Source: Pseudonocardia alaniniphila
Lineage (GTDB): Bacteria > Actinomycetota > Actinomycetes > Mycobacteriales > Pseudonocardiaceae
Direction of reading: 5' to 3'
Length of the DNA stretch: 64,000 bases
Assembly: GCF_022524485.1 (NCBI RefSeq)
Contig: NZ_JAKXMK010000011.1
Location: 124,001-188,000 of the forward strand
Of this stretch, positions 16,422-25,288 are shown piece by piece (the first letter of the stretch is position 1; the number at the start of each line of letters is the position of its first letter). The translations under genes and the position numbers were made by a program. The notes below the pieces were generated by a model. The model saw only the letters and a program-made list of their open reading frames with translations, was not told the origin of the DNA and ran no database searches.

Positions 16422-16451
16422 AGTGAAGTTATTGATAACCGTTGTCGTTCA
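16422..16451. promoter_or_regulatory. imperfect dyad upstream of the metal importer operon
   Basis: Outer arms GTGAA and TTCAC enclose GTTAT-TG-ATAAC and the near-palindrome GATAACCGTTGTC. Position and AT-rich composition fit a Fur/Zur/DtxR-type metalloregulator operator, but it does not match one consensus cleanly. Confidence 0.4.
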
Positions 16452-16511
16452 CTCTAGCGCTGTGAGCTTTCGCTCTCCCGGTCGGCGGCTCACGACTTTC
16501 CCGGTGACCAA

Positions 16512-16530
16512 CTGAACCGTTACGGTTCAG
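16512..16530. promoter_or_regulatory. perfect LacI-type operator
   Basis: CTGAACCGTTACGGTTCAG is a 9-1-9 perfect palindrome ending two bases before the LacI ATG at 16533. This position implies autoregulation and a leaderless or near-leaderless transcript. Confidence 0.8.
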
Positions 16531-16532
16531 CG

Positions 16533-17636
16533 ATGTCCGGGCTTCCGAACGTCCGACGTCCCGCGACTCTGGCCTCGTTGGCTGCTGAGCTCGGCGTGTC
16601 GCGGACGACGGTCTCCAATGCGTACAACCGTCCTGACCAGTTGTCGGCCCCGTTGCGCGCGCGGGTGCTCGAGGCCGCCAGGCGCCTGGGCTACCCCGGG
16701 CCGGATCCCGTGGCCCGCTCGCTGCGCACCCGCAAGGCCGGCGCCGTCGGACTGCTGCTCACCGAAGCCCTTTCGTACGCCTTCCGCGACCCCGCGGCCA
16801 CCGGCTTTCTCGAAGGACTCGCCCTGGCCTGCGAGCAGGCGGGCCAGGGGCTGCTGCTCATCCCGGTGAGCCCGGAGCACGCCGACGTCACGGCGGTACA
16901 TCAGGCGGGCGTCGACGGGTTCGTCGTCTACTCCGTTCGCGAGGACGACCCCCACTTCATGGCGGTCCTCGAGCGTCCGGTCCCCACCGTCGTCTGCGAC
17001 CAGCCGACCGGCGTCGACGGGGTCGACCGCGTCGGCGTCGACGACCGCGCAGGCATGCTCGCGCTGGCCCGTCATCTCACGGGGCTCGGGCACCGGCGTG
17101 TCGGCGTGCTCTGCATGCGCCTCGGCGCGGGCCGCAACGACGGGCCGGCCTCCGCCGAGCGTCAGGCGAACGCCACCTACCCGGTGCAGCGTGAACGGCT
17201 GGCCGGTATTCGTGACGGGCTCGCGGAGGTCGGCGTCGACTGGTCCGGGGTACCGGTGTACGAGCGGTTCGAGCACAGCGTCGATTCCGGACGGGCGGGG
17301 GCGGCAGGCCTCCTCGCGGCCCATCCCGAGCTCACGGCGGTGCTCTGCACTTCCGACATCCTCGCGCTCGGCGCGCTGCAGCACGCCGCTGACCGGGAGC
17401 TCTCGGTTCCCGACCAGCTCACGATCACCGGTTTCGACGGCGTGCCCGAAGCCGCCCGCGCCGGGTTGACCACGGTGAGCCAGCCGCTGCTGGAGAAGGG
17501 GCGAGTGGCGGGGGAGCTCCTGCTCGAGCGCGGCGAGCGCAACCGGCCACGCAGGGTCACGCTGCCCACGGAGCTGACCCTCGGTACGACGAGCGCCAAG
17601 CCCCGCGCCGACCAACGCTTCTTCTCGGGCTGGTGA
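16533..17636 (+). CDS. LacI-family transcriptional regulator
   Basis: The 367-residue repressor has an N-terminal helix-turn-helix (LASLAAELGVSRTTVSNAYNRPDQLSAPLRARVLEAARRLGY), the hinge DPVARSLRTRKAGAVGLLLTEAL, and a periplasmic-binding-protein-like effector domain ending TLGTTSAKPR. It resembles Rv3575c in position and, from memory, in sequence. The ligand is unknown. Its operator overlaps its start. The stop TGA abuts the stop of the converging TetR gene, the two sharing TGATCA. Confidence 0.93.
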   Translation: MSGLPNVRRPATLASLAAELGVSRTTVSNAYNRPDQLSAPLRARVLEAARRLGYPGPDPVARSLRTRKAGAVGLLLTEALSYAFRDPAATGFLEGLALACEQAGQGLLLIPVSPEHADVTAVHQAGVDGFVVYSVREDDPHFMAVLERPVPTVVCDQPTGVDGVDRVGVDDRAGMLALARHLTGLGHRRVGVLCMRLGAGRNDGPASAERQANATYPVQRERLAGIRDGLAEVGVDWSGVPVYERFEHSVDSGRAGAAGLLAAHPELTAVLCTSDILALGALQHAADRELSVPDQLTITGFDGVPEAARAGLTTVSQPLLEKGRVAGELLLERGERNRPRRVTLPTELTLGTTSAKPRADQRFFSGW

Positions 17637-18197
17637 TCAGCCGCCCGGACTCAACCGGGTGGTGACGGAACGGGCCAGCGTCGCGACGTCCGTTCCCGGT
17701 TCGAGGCTGACCATGCCCTCCACGAGCAGGGCCGAGAGGCCGTGAACCAGGGCCCACCCGGCCAGGGCGGTCGTCGCGGTCTCCGATGTGGTCCCGTGGT
17801 CGTGGCTGCTCGCCCCGGCCTGTAGCTGGTCGCCGGCGCGTTGCTGGGCTGCCACCAGCGCCGGATCATCGCTGCGAATGAGTCCGGGGGCGCGCATCAC
17901 GGCGAAGTGTGCTGGATGTGCGGTGGCGAACAGCACGTAGGTGACGCCGAGCTCGGCGAAGCTCTGCTTCTGCTGGCCTGCCTCGGTGAGAGCGTCGGAC
18001 AGAAGCGACCATCCCTCGACAGCCAGCGCGGTGAGCAGCCCGGCCTTGTCCCCGAAATGGTGTGTGGGGGCTGCATGTGAGACGCCGGCCCGGCGTGCGA
18101 CGTCGCGCAGGCTGATTGCGGCCGGCCCCTGGTCGGCCACCGCTTCGAGCGCGGTGTCGAGAAGAGCCCGGCGCAGGTCACCGTGGTGGTAGGGCAT
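17637..18197 (-). CDS. TetR-family regulator with WHG-type C-terminal domain
   Basis: The 186-residue protein has a helix-turn-helix of the form ISLRDVARRAGVSHAAPTHHFGDKAGLLTALA and a C-terminal domain with ALAGWALVHGLSALLVEGM, typical of the TetR_C_33/WHG group. It is divergent from the small gene at 18289, with an inverted repeat between them. It probably represses that gene and itself. Confidence 0.9.
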   Translation of the reverse strand: MPYHHGDLRRALLDTALEAVADQGPAAISLRDVARRAGVSHAAPTHHFGDKAGLLTALAVEGWSLLSDALTEAGQQKQSFAELGVTYVLFATAHPAHFAVMRAPGLIRSDDPALVAAQQRAGDQLQAGASSHDHGTTSETATTALAGWALVHGLSALLVEGMVSLEPGTDVATLARSVTTRLSPGG

Positions 18198-18226
18198 GGC
18201 GACGGATCATATCGCAGATCTTTACG

Positions 18227-18256
18227 TTGACAAGATTGTCGGCCACGTGCAATCTT
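18227..18256. promoter_or_regulatory. promoter and TetR operator between divergent genes
   Basis: TTGACA (18227) and CAATCT (18250) are 17 bp apart and suit a rightward promoter. AAGATTG-N11-CAATCTT (18232-18256) forms an inverted repeat across this promoter, and GACAA-GA-TTGTC (18229-18240) is a second smaller dyad. A TetR dimer bound here would block RNA polymerase. Confidence 0.55.
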
Positions 18257-18288
18257 TCCACTGTCAAGACCGACACCGAGGAGGAAAC

Positions 18289-18678
18289 GTGCCCGCTCTG
18301 CCCTGGATCCCCGTCCACGAGCCCGCTCCGGCCGGCGAGATGGTCGTGATGGCGTCCCGCTTCCGCGTCAAGGGGTACCGGCATGTCCTGCCGTTCCTCG
18401 TCGACTCCATCCGGGTCCTCGCCCAGATCCGGCGCTCCGACGGCGCACTGGGCGTATCGCTGGTGGCACGCCCCCTGCGCCGCGAGTTCTTCACGCTCAG
18501 CGCTTGGACGGACCGTTCCGCGCTCGACGCCGTGGTGGGTTCGGAACCGCATCGTTCCGTGATGAGGCGTCAGCGGGCAGCCATGGCCGACTCGGTGTTC
18601 ACGTTCTGGACGGCGTCCACCACCGCATTGCCGCTGACGTGGAAGGAGGCCGACGAGCGCCTTGCAGCGGCGGCCTGA
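18289..18678 (+). CDS. DUF3291/ABM-like monooxygenase-type protein
   Basis: The 129-residue protein starts at GTG 18289 after a strong GAGGAGG site. Sequence such as ASRFRVKGYRHVLPFLVDSIRVLAQIRRSDGALGVSLVARPLRREFFTLSAWTDRSAL resembles dimeric alpha/beta-barrel proteins of the spheroidene monooxygenase/DUF3291 type. These are small cytoplasmic oxygenase-like or ligand-binding proteins. Regulation by the divergent TetR suggests a response to a small hydrophobic compound. Confidence 0.7.
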   Translation: MPALPWIPVHEPAPAGEMVVMASRFRVKGYRHVLPFLVDSIRVLAQIRRSDGALGVSLVARPLRREFFTLSAWTDRSALDAVVGSEPHRSVMRRQRAAMADSVFTFWTASTTALPLTWKEADERLAAAA

Positions 18679-18685
18679 CGGCTCG

Positions 18686-19441
18686 CTATCCGTGCAGCGA
18701 CGAGCGAACGGCCAGCAACTCCTGCAGAAGCGTGGCGACCTCGGGAGGGCTGGGAACGCGATACTCGGCGGCGGTCTCGCCGGGACCGACCTTCACGCCC
18801 ACATCGCCGGGCCGGAGGCGGAGGAACGCCGTCTCGTCGGTGACGTCGTCGCCGACGAACAGCACCGCGTCGGGCTTGGTGCGCTCGCGGAGCACGTCGA
18901 GCGCGAGGCCCTTGTTCACCTGCAGCACAGCCAGGTCGAGCACGGCCTTGCCCGGCGTGACCTCGATGCCCTCCCACGAGGCGGGCCCGGTGCGCACGGC
19001 CTCGAAAACGCGCTCGCCCACGTCGGCAGGTGCGTTGCGGACGTGCACGGCGATCCCGGCGGGCTTCTCCTCCAGCCGGACACCGGGTTCGCCGTCGACG
19101 AGCTCGTGCAGCTCCGCGCGAAGACGGTCGAGCCGCTCGCGCTGTGCGTCGTCGAGAGCGGCACCTCCGTCGTCGAACTCGCCGCCGTGGCTCCCGATGA
19201 GCCGGATCGGGCTGCCGAACCCTGAGACGGCGGCCAGGTCGGCCAGCCCGCGTCCGGACACCAACGCGACGGTGGTGTCCGGCAGAGTCGCCAGCGAACC
19301 GATGGCCGCGGCCGCCGTGGGGAGCGGCCGGGCGTCCGAGGGGACGTCGACGATCGGGGCGAGCACACCGTCGAAATCCAGGGCGACGAGAAGGACCGGG
19401 ACCCGGGCGATCGCCCGTACTGCCTCGTCGAGATCGCTCAC
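18686..19441 (-). CDS. otsB: trehalose-6-phosphate phosphatase
   Basis: The 251-residue HAD-superfamily phosphatase removes phosphate from trehalose 6-phosphate. It has motif [40 protein letters not shown] and [12 protein letters not shown] (motif IV). GTG 19441 overlaps the otsA stop by four bases (GTGA), so the two enzymes of the OtsAB pathway are co-translated. The protein is the short single-domain form. Confidence 0.95.
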   Translation of the reverse strand: MSDLDEAVRAIARVPVLLVALDFDGVLAPIVDVPSDARPLPTAAAAIGSLATLPDTTVALVSGRGLADLAAVSGFGSPIRLIGSHGGEFDDGGAALDDAQRERLDRLRAELHELVDGEPGVRLEEKPAGIAVHVRNAPADVGERVFEAVRTGPASWEGIEVTPGKAVLDLAVLQVNKGLALDVLRERTKPDAVLFVGDDVTDETAFLRLRPGDVGVKVGPGETAAEYRVPSPPEVATLLQELLAVRSSLHG

Positions 19442-20868
19442 GACGCCGCTCCCTCGGCGGGCGGCAGCCCGAGCGCGTCGAGGAAGGAGCGTGCCCAGCG
19501 GTCGACGTCGTGCGTGAGCACCTGGCGGCGCAGTGCGCGCATCCGCTTCTGGCCTTCCTCCGCCGGCATCGTCAGGGCCACCTGCAGGGCGTTCTTCACG
19601 CCGTCGGTGTCGTGCGGGTTGACGAGAATGGCTTCCTTCAGCTCGTGTGCCGCGCCGGTGAACTCCGACAGCACGAGCACGCCGCCGTTGTCGTGCCGGC
19701 AGGCCACGTACTCCTTGGCCACGAGATTCATGCCGTCCCGCAGCGGCGTCACCAGCATCACGTCGGCGGCCACGAAGAAGGCGGCCAGTTCCTCGCGGGG
19801 CAATGACTGGTGCAGGTAGTGCACGGCGGGGTGGCCGACGCGGGCGTATTCGCCGTTGATCCGCCCGACGGACTGCTCGATGTCGTTGCGCATCTTCTGG
19901 TAGTGCTCGACGCGTTCGCGGCTGGGCGTGGCCAGCTGGATCATCACGACGTCGTCCGCACTCACCCGGCCCTCGGTGAGCAGCTCCTCCAGAGCGCGCA
20001 GCCGCACGTCGATGCCCTTGGTGTAGTCCAGCCGGTCGACGCCGAGGACGACCTTCTCGGGCTCGCCCAGGTCGGAGCGGATCTGCTTGGCCCGTTCGAG
20101 CACCTCGGGGGTGCGTGACAGCTGGTCCAACGCCGCCGAGTCGATGGAGATGGGGAACGCCCCGAGCTTGACGGTGCGGCCGCCGAAGGTGACCTCGGTG
20201 CGGCCGTGGCCGGGAATGGCGTCGGTGAGGCGCGTGGCCAGCCACCGGAAGTTGCGGACGCCGCCGGGGGTGTGGAAACCGACGAGATCGGCTCCGAGCA
20301 GCCCCTCGATGATCCGTCTTCGCCACGGGAGCTGCATGAACAGCTCGGTGGGCGGAAACGGGATGTGCAGGAAGAACCCGATGCGCAGGTCGGGCCGCAG
20401 CTTCCGCAGCGCGGCTGGGAGCAACTGCAGCTGGTAGTCCTGGATCCAGACCGTGGCGTTCCGGCTGGCCACCTCGGCCACCACCTCGGCGAACCGCTCG
20501 TTGACGCGGACGTAGGCCTGCCACCAGTGCCGGTGGAACGCGGGCGGCGCGACCACGTCGTGGTAGAGCGGCCAGAGCGTGCCGTTGGAGAAGCCCTCGT
20601 AGTAGTCCTCGACCTCACGGGCGGACAGGCGCACCGGGTAGAGCTGCAACCCGTCCTCGACGAGCGGCTCCACGTCGGCGTCGGCAAGGCCGGGCCAGCC
20701 GACCCAGGCGCCTTCGCGGCTGCGCAACATCGGCTCGAGAGCGGTGACGAGGCCGCCGGGGCTGCGCTTCCAGCGCTGCGATCCGTCGGGCAGCTTCTCG
20801 AGGTCGACCGGTAGCCGGTTGGCCACCACGACGAAGTCGGCATCGGAGAGCGTGGTGCCGGTTGGCAT
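19438..20868 (-). CDS. otsA: trehalose-6-phosphate synthase
   Basis: The 476-residue GT20 glycosyltransferase makes trehalose 6-phosphate from a nucleotide sugar and glucose 6-phosphate. It shows [68 protein letters not shown] and [19 protein letters not shown] 20868 follows GAGGAGGAAC, which rules out the upstream Met of the longer frame. Trehalose is a stress solute and cell-wall precursor in actinomycetes. Confidence 0.96.
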   Translation of the reverse strand: MPTGTTLSDADFVVVANRLPVDLEKLPDGSQRWKRSPGGLVTALEPMLRSREGAWVGWPGLADADVEPLVEDGLQLYPVRLSAREVEDYYEGFSNGTLWPLYHDVVAPPAFHRHWWQAYVRVNERFAEVVAEVASRNATVWIQDYQLQLLPAALRKLRPDLRIGFFLHIPFPPTELFMQLPWRRRIIEGLLGADLVGFHTPGGVRNFRWLATRLTDAIPGHGRTEVTFGGRTVKLGAFPISIDSAALDQLSRTPEVLERAKQIRSDLGEPEKVVLGVDRLDYTKGIDVRLRALEELLTEGRVSADDVVMIQLATPSRERVEHYQKMRNDIEQSVGRINGEYARVGHPAVHYLHQSLPREELAAFFVAADVMLVTPLRDGMNLVAKEYVACRHDNGGVLVLSEFTGAAHELKEAILVNPHDTDGVKNALQVALTMPAEEGQKRMRALRRQVLTHDVDRWARSFLDALGLPPAEGAAS

Positions 20869-20941
20869 GTTCCTCCTCGTACATTCGCCAGCTCGGCGCA
20901 AATGTGAAGGCTGCTGGCCGCTGCCACCTTCTGGCGAAAGC

Positions 20942-22348
20942 CTACTGCCGCTGGTGCTCGTTCGTGGTGTTTCCGGGAGCTCTCCGGCGGGCCCAGGGGC
21001 GCGTGACGAAGTCTCCGAAGGTCACCCCTGCCGCGAGTGCGAGCCCGATGGCGAGCGCGAGGGTCACCGTCACGAGTCCGTCCGCCAGTCCCTCGACGGC
21101 CAGTTGGTAGAAGCCGCGGTAGGCGGTGAGGCCAGGCAGCAGCGGGGTGATCCCGGCGAGGATGACGACGAGCGGCGCGACCCGCCCGCCCCGGCGAAGC
21201 AGACCGGAGGCGATCCCCACGACGACCGCCGCCACGCCGGTAGCGGCCACCGGGCCCAGCTCGACGAACTGCCTGAGCGCACCGTATGCGGCCCATCCGG
21301 CCGCCCCCGCCGTTCCGGCGGCCAGCAACGGGCGCAGCCGGGCGTATCCGGCGAGCGAGAACGCCGCGGCGCCCACGGCCGACGCGAACACGGCGATTCC
21401 GTACCAGCCAGGCCCCTGCGGCAGGGGTCCGGCCACCTGGAGCGTGAGCCCGAATGCCAGGCCGATCTTCAGAGCGAGCACGACACCGGTGAGCAGCCCG
21501 GCCGAGAGCAACGCGATCTCCGCCGCCCGTCCCGCCGCGGTGACGTAGTAGCCCGAGATCGCGTCCTGCACGGTGCCGACCACCGATAGCCCCGACAGCA
21601 GCACCGTGATCCCGGCGGCGACCACCAGTGAGGGTTGCGTACCCGCCGGGAGGACGCCTCCTGCGTACATCGCGAGGCCCGAGCCGGTGGCGATCATGCC
21701 GCCCGTGACCTGCTGGAAGAACGAGGGCAGGCCCCAGCGGTTGAGCACGCGACCGATCCGGTCGATGAGTGCGGTCACCGTGAACGCGGCCAGCGCGGTG
21801 ATCGGGGCGGCGCCGAGCAGGAGGGCGATCGACCCGGCCAGCAGGGCCCAACCCAGGGTCGCGACCCAGCGGGGGTACGGGTGCGGGGCGCTCACCGCTT
21901 CGGTCAGGACGGCCGAGGCGTCCTCGGCGTCGATCTCGCCGTGCTCCACCCGGTCGACGATCTTGGCGACCTCCGCGAGCCGGGTGAGGTCGAGCGATCG
22001 GTGGCGGACCAGCCGCATCGACGTCACGGGCGCGGCTGCCCTCCCGCGGTGGCACGAGACGGTGATCGAGGTGAAGGTGATGTCCACTTCGACGGTGGCG
22101 AGCCCGCAGGCCGCAGCCACCCGCATCATGGTGTCGGTCGTCTCGCCGGCGCTCTCACCACTGGAGAGCAGCACCTCCCCGACCCGCATGCACAGGTCGA
22201 GCACCTGCTGCACGTGCGCGTCGTCCGGGACCCGGGGGCCCAGCGGCCGCATCAGCGGCACGGTGGGTGGGCCTGCGCGTAAGAGTTCGTGCGCCTCACG
22301 GCTCAGAACCGTGCGAACCCGTCGGGTCAGACGCCGGGCCGTTGTCAC
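20942..22348 (-). CDS. thrE: ThrE-family threonine/serine exporter
   Basis: The 468-residue protein has a cytoplasmic N-terminal region ([24 protein letters not shown], the DUF1212/ThrE motif) followed by about ten membrane segments forming the ThrE and ThrE_2 halves. It exports threonine and serine using the proton gradient, as in Corynebacterium. It starts with GTG 22348. Its stop lies 73 bp upstream of the otsA start on the same strand. Confidence 0.9.
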   Translation of the reverse strand: MTTARRLTRRVRTVLSREAHELLRAGPPTVPLMRPLGPRVPDDAHVQQVLDLCMRVGEVLLSSGESAGETTDTMMRVAAACGLATVEVDITFTSITVSCHRGRAAAPVTSMRLVRHRSLDLTRLAEVAKIVDRVEHGEIDAEDASAVLTEAVSAPHPYPRWVATLGWALLAGSIALLLGAAPITALAAFTVTALIDRIGRVLNRWGLPSFFQQVTGGMIATGSGLAMYAGGVLPAGTQPSLVVAAGITVLLSGLSVVGTVQDAISGYYVTAAGRAAEIALLSAGLLTGVVLALKIGLAFGLTLQVAGPLPQGPGWYGIAVFASAVGAAAFSLAGYARLRPLLAAGTAGAAGWAAYGALRQFVELGPVAATGVAAVVVGIASGLLRRGGRVAPLVVILAGITPLLPGLTAYRGFYQLAVEGLADGLVTVTLALAIGLALAAGVTFGDFVTRPWARRRAPGNTTNEHQRQ

Positions 22349-22453
22349 GACGAATCACCGGTGATCAGACCGGCCGCGATCAACTGCACCATGGCCGCCA
22401 GGGTAGGTGCCGAACAGGCCTGCGGCCGAGTCCCGGCCTGTGCACGGTCTGTT

Positions 22454-23044
22454 CTAGACGTCGAGTTGCTCGCCGGGGTAGATGAGATCCGGATCGTCGA
22501 TCACATCGCGGTTGCGCTGAAAGAGCCTCGGCCAGGTGGTTCCGTGATCCTCGGCGATACCCGAGAGCGTGTCCCCGCGCTTCACCACGTAGAGATCCCG
22601 CTCAGTGGGAGGACGCCGGTCGGGCCTGTGCGGCGGCTCCCTGTCCGGCCCAGGCTCGGGTCCTTCCCTGATCCGGGGCTCCGGGATCTCGTCGTCCATC
22701 TTCGGCCCCCAGCATTCCTCGGAGGCTTTCCACGGGGTGTAGCCCTCGTTGGAGTACGCCCGCTCGGCAACGAGTCGCTGTTCTTCGTACGTGGCATCGA
22801 TGGCCCTGCGTGCGAACTGCTGGCCGCCGTATCGCCGCCACGTGCCGTCCACGAACTGAAAGTATCCGCTGGCCGTGGAAGGCCCAGGATTCTCGACGTT
22901 CCGACCGCCCGATTCGCATTGCACGATAGGCCCCCAGTCGGTGGCCCGGGCCACGCCGGACGGCGACAGCGCCGCGACCGTAGCGACCACGACGACGATT
23001 CCCCACCTGGTTCGGCCGGCGTACCGGCGTCGGCAGGGACCCAT
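22454..23044 (-). CDS. secreted transglycosylase-like (Rpf-type) protein with LysM
   Basis: The 196-residue protein has a signal peptide (residues 1-35, ending ARA), an Rpf/lysozyme-like domain (TDWGPIVQCESGGRN with the catalytic Glu, SGYFQFVDGTWRRYGGQQFA), a Pro/Arg/Glu linker and a C-terminal LysM domain (YVVKRGDTLSGIAEDHGTTWPRLFQRN). It would be secreted, bind peptidoglycan through LysM and cleave glycan strands. It resembles resuscitation-promoting factors. The Rpf cysteines are only partly conserved (QCESGG, EECWGP). Confidence 0.88.
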   Translation of the reverse strand: MGPCRRRYAGRTRWGIVVVVATVAALSPSGVARATDWGPIVQCESGGRNVENPGPSTASGYFQFVDGTWRRYGGQQFARRAIDATYEEQRLVAERAYSNEGYTPWKASEECWGPKMDDEIPEPRIREGPEPGPDREPPHRPDRRPPTERDLYVVKRGDTLSGIAEDHGTTWPRLFQRNRDVIDDPDLIYPGEQLDV

Positions 23045-23554
23045 GGGCCGGCGGCTGCCCAGCTAGTGCCGGACCTCGGCCCCGAGACCGGAAGATCGCT
23101 CGCCGTTCGTTTCCGGAGGTGCGTGCATATCCCGTCCTCCGATCAGGTGGAGCGAGTTGGCGGCAGTCAACGGTAACGGAGCTGGGGTCGACGTTCCGGT
23201 CGAACGGCTCGGCTACCCCCCGATGGCCCACGAGCTGGTCGAAACGACGTACACGGCGGCTACGGAGCGTTCTGCGTAACCTTCGCCGTCCGGGTAATCG
23301 ATGATGAACAAATGCTCCGGCCAGTCCTTTGTCGCCGCTCCCGGCAGAGAGAGTCGTCGGCGCAGACGCGCCGCATGGACTGCTGCAGGGCCTACGGCTG
23401 CCTGGTCCCGGACCGATGCCGTCGGCTGCTCCGGCACATGTCACCATGTACCCAGGTCTTGATGCTGGACGGCCGGGGTACCCAGCGCCGTCAGGGCGTC
23501 CGGTTCCTGAAGATCGTCTGGTCTGCGGTCCGCGGGCCAGCAGCGTGTGAGTCG
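23045..23554. other. 510-bp region upstream of tRNA-Thr
   Basis: This region lacks a strong gene. It contains the 5' region of the Rpf/LysM gene and one short minus-strand frame with protein-like sequence, listed separately. I did not see a ydaO-type c-di-AMP riboswitch, which some actinomycete rpf genes carry. Confidence 0.4.
23213..23437 (-). CDS. small hypothetical protein or fragment
   Basis: The 74-residue frame has an uninformative first half, but the last 40 residues (KDWPEHLFIIDYPDGEGYAE then RSVAAVYVVSTSSWAIGG) read like genuine beta-rich protein. The start is unsure. I do not recognise it. It may be a remnant left by the element that inserted next to the tRNA. Confidence 0.35.
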   Translation of the reverse strand: MPEQPTASVRDQAAVGPAAVHAARLRRRLSLPGAATKDWPEHLFIIDYPDGEGYAERSVAAVYVVSTSSWAIGG

Positions 23555-23629
23555 GCCGGTGTAGCTCAGTGGTAGAGCAACCGCCTTGTAAGCGGTAGGT
23601 CGTCGGTTCGATCCCGACCTCCGGCTCCA
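23555..23629 (+). tRNA. tRNA-Thr (anticodon TGT)
   Basis: A full cloverleaf is present: acceptor GCCGGTG/CTCCGGC with one T-T mismatch, D arm GCTCAGTGGTAGAGC, anticodon stem ACCGC/GCGGT with loop CTTGTAA (anticodon 23587-23589 TGT), T arm GTCGG-TTCGATC-CCGAC, and encoded CCA. Threonine tRNA genes are known integration sites for actinomycete elements such as pSE101, and an element remnant follows directly. Confidence 0.96.
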
Positions 23630-23730
23630 CAGCGTCCCTACCAGGGACGATAGCAGCCAGGGAGATCATCACCGACTCCCCGAGGGTCTGAAGACCTACC
23701 GCCACGGTCACTACCGGTGCGGTGGCCCGT

Positions 23731-23769
23731 CCGCTCCCTCAAAGCGGTTGCCCTACCACCGAGCTACCT
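23731..23769 (-). other. partial tRNA-like sequence inside the rep 3' end
   Basis: On the minus strand, a 24-nt segment (plus 23744-23767) matches the tRNA-Thr D arm and anticodon 5' side at 22 of 24 positions, followed by an anticodon-like stem CCGCT-TTGAGGG-AGCGG. No T arm or acceptor follows. The same bases encode the last residues of Rep (GSSVVGQPL) and its stop. Confidence 0.55.
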
Positions 23770-24431
23770 TCGGGTATCACGTAGTCCAGGTTCCGGGACC
23801 GGAGCCAGCGTTCAGCCCCCGGTAGACCCTCCTGCTCATAGATGCTCAGGAGGTCGTCAGCCTCATAGCAGACGACCGCCCACGTGGCCTTCGGCATGAT
23901 CAGCACGGACTCACCGTGGCGATCGTCGGCGACGATCTCTTCGTCAGAACGCTCACGGGACAGTCGAGCCCACTCACGAAGACCGTTGGACCACGTCAGC
24001 TTCTTACGGCCCTGGCTGGCCTGCTCGAACTCCCAGAACGTGTCGATGTCGTCAGCGTTACCGGTCTCCACCGCGTCACGCAGGATCTGCATCGGAGCAC
24101 GGTTCCCGTTCCGGCCGTGCTTCGTGGCTGAGGACACAGCCTCGTAAGACGCCTTGGAAACGTACTGCGCTACCTGCTCGATCGAATCACCGTCAAGACG
24201 GATCTTCCGGATGTCCATGCCGCCACGATCCTCGACGGCGGTGAAACCCTTCTTGGACAGACCGCGTTCCCAGCGAGCGAACGCGGAGTGCCCGAACTCC
24301 TTCATCATCGTCTCCGACGTCGGACCGTCGAAGATCACGACAGCGTGAGCGTGCACGTGAAACCCGTTAGCGCCGTGGGTGACCTCTACGGCGCGCAGCC
24401 AGCCGATGATCTTGGACGCGACCAGGTAGGA
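23739..24431 (-). pseudogene. 5'-truncated RepSA-like replication initiator of an integrative element
   Basis: This is the C-terminal part of a rolling-circle initiator of the pSAM2/RepSA type. The reading frame opens with SYLVASKIIGWLRAVEVTHG, then the HUH-like FHVHAHAVVIFDG, and continues for about 200 residues to a stop at 23739. A TAA in frame at about 24433 and the absence of the N-terminal half show truncation at the junction with a methyltransferase fragment. Such Rep proteins drive excision-replication of actinomycete integrative and conjugative elements. No integrase, excisionase or transfer gene remains. Codon use has somewhat lower G/C bias than the flanks. Confidence 0.8.
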
Positions 24432-24438
24432 TTATCGC

Positions 24439-24948
24439 CTCTCTTCGCCGGCGTTCCCCGCGTCGACGTTCGTGGGCTACGACCTGTCCGAGGACTCGAT
24501 CCAACGGGGCTGGGCCGAGGTCCGCGAAGCCCGGCTCTCGAACGTCACGTTCGAGGTGGCCGACGTGGCCGAACTCGAGCCCGACCAACCGTTCGACGCC
24601 GTGTTCGCCTTCGACACGATCCACGACCAGGCCAAGCCCGCGGCCGTGCTGCGTGGGGCTCACGATGCGCTGGTGCCCGGCGGGACGTTCTTCATGATGG
24701 ATCTGGCGCTGTCGAGCAAGCTCGAGGACAACATCGCGAACCCTTACGCTCGGTGGACCTACTCCTCCAGCACGCTGCACTGCATGACCGTCTCGCTGGC
24801 CGAGGGCGGAGCCGGGCTCGGCGGTGCCTGGGGTTGGCAGACTGCGAAGCGGATGCTCGCCGAGGCCGGATTCGGCGAGGTCGTCGCCCACCGCCCGGCG
24901 CCGGGCTCCGAGCGGAACATGATCTACGTGACGCACCGGCCGAGCTGA
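24439..24948 (+). pseudogene. 5'-truncated SAM-dependent methyltransferase
   Basis: The frame runs from the element junction through PAFPASTFVGYDLSEDSI (motif II region), VADVAELEPDQPFDAVFAFDTIHD, LVPGGTFFMMDLALSS and AGFGEVVAHRPAPGSERNM to a stop at 24948. Motif I (VLDVGCGxG) and everything before it are missing. It is the 3' half of a class I methyltransferase cut at the same point as rep, which faces the other way. GTG 24472 could start translation of 158 residues, but without the SAM loop the product should be inactive. Confidence 0.75.
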
Positions 24949-25134
24949 TCTACCACCGCCGCGCGGCCAGGCGCTCAGGCCGACGAGGTGATCGACCACC
25001 TGCAGCCCAGCGTCGCGAAGTGGTGGCTTCCCGACGTGGTCGAGTTCATCGACGAGGGGCCCGAGACCAGCGTCGGCAAGTTCTCGAAGATGACCCGCCG
25101 CGAGAAGTTCGCCGACTACCAGGCAGCCACCTGA
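24949..25134 (+). pseudogene. C-terminal fragment of an acyl-CoA synthetase
   Basis: In the same frame as the preceding remnant, the stretch from about 24976 encodes VIDHLQPSVAKWWLPDVVEF, IDEGPETSVGKFSKMTRREK and F, ending AAT. This is the closing motif of AMP-forming fatty-acyl-CoA ligases (VAKWxLPD...TSVGKFxK, with the catalytic Lys). No start or upstream adenylation domain exists, so it is a remnant. Confidence 0.7.
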
Positions 25135-25288
25135 CCGCCGCCGCCGAGCGCCTCAAGTGCTAACCGCGTCCCCCGACTGTGCTGCTCCCGCGGCGCGCAC
25201 TGCGCAACAGCTCCGATAGCGGTGACCAATTTCAAGAAACCCAGCCGTCGCGTGCCTGTCGCCCGCGAACACTAGTGAGGAGAACCTG

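Noticed and set aside
23312..23575. Plus-strand frames ending inside tRNA-Thr
   Set aside because: They run into the tRNA gene and have no recognisable protein sequence or ribosome binding site.
23739..24356. Intact replication protein of a resident plasmid
   Set aside because: The N-terminal half is missing, a stop closes the frame upstream and no other plasmid functions surround it.
24288..25163. 291-codon plus-strand frame through the scar region
   Set aside because: The conserved methyltransferase and acyl-CoA ligase sequence is in a different frame; this longer frame is compositional.
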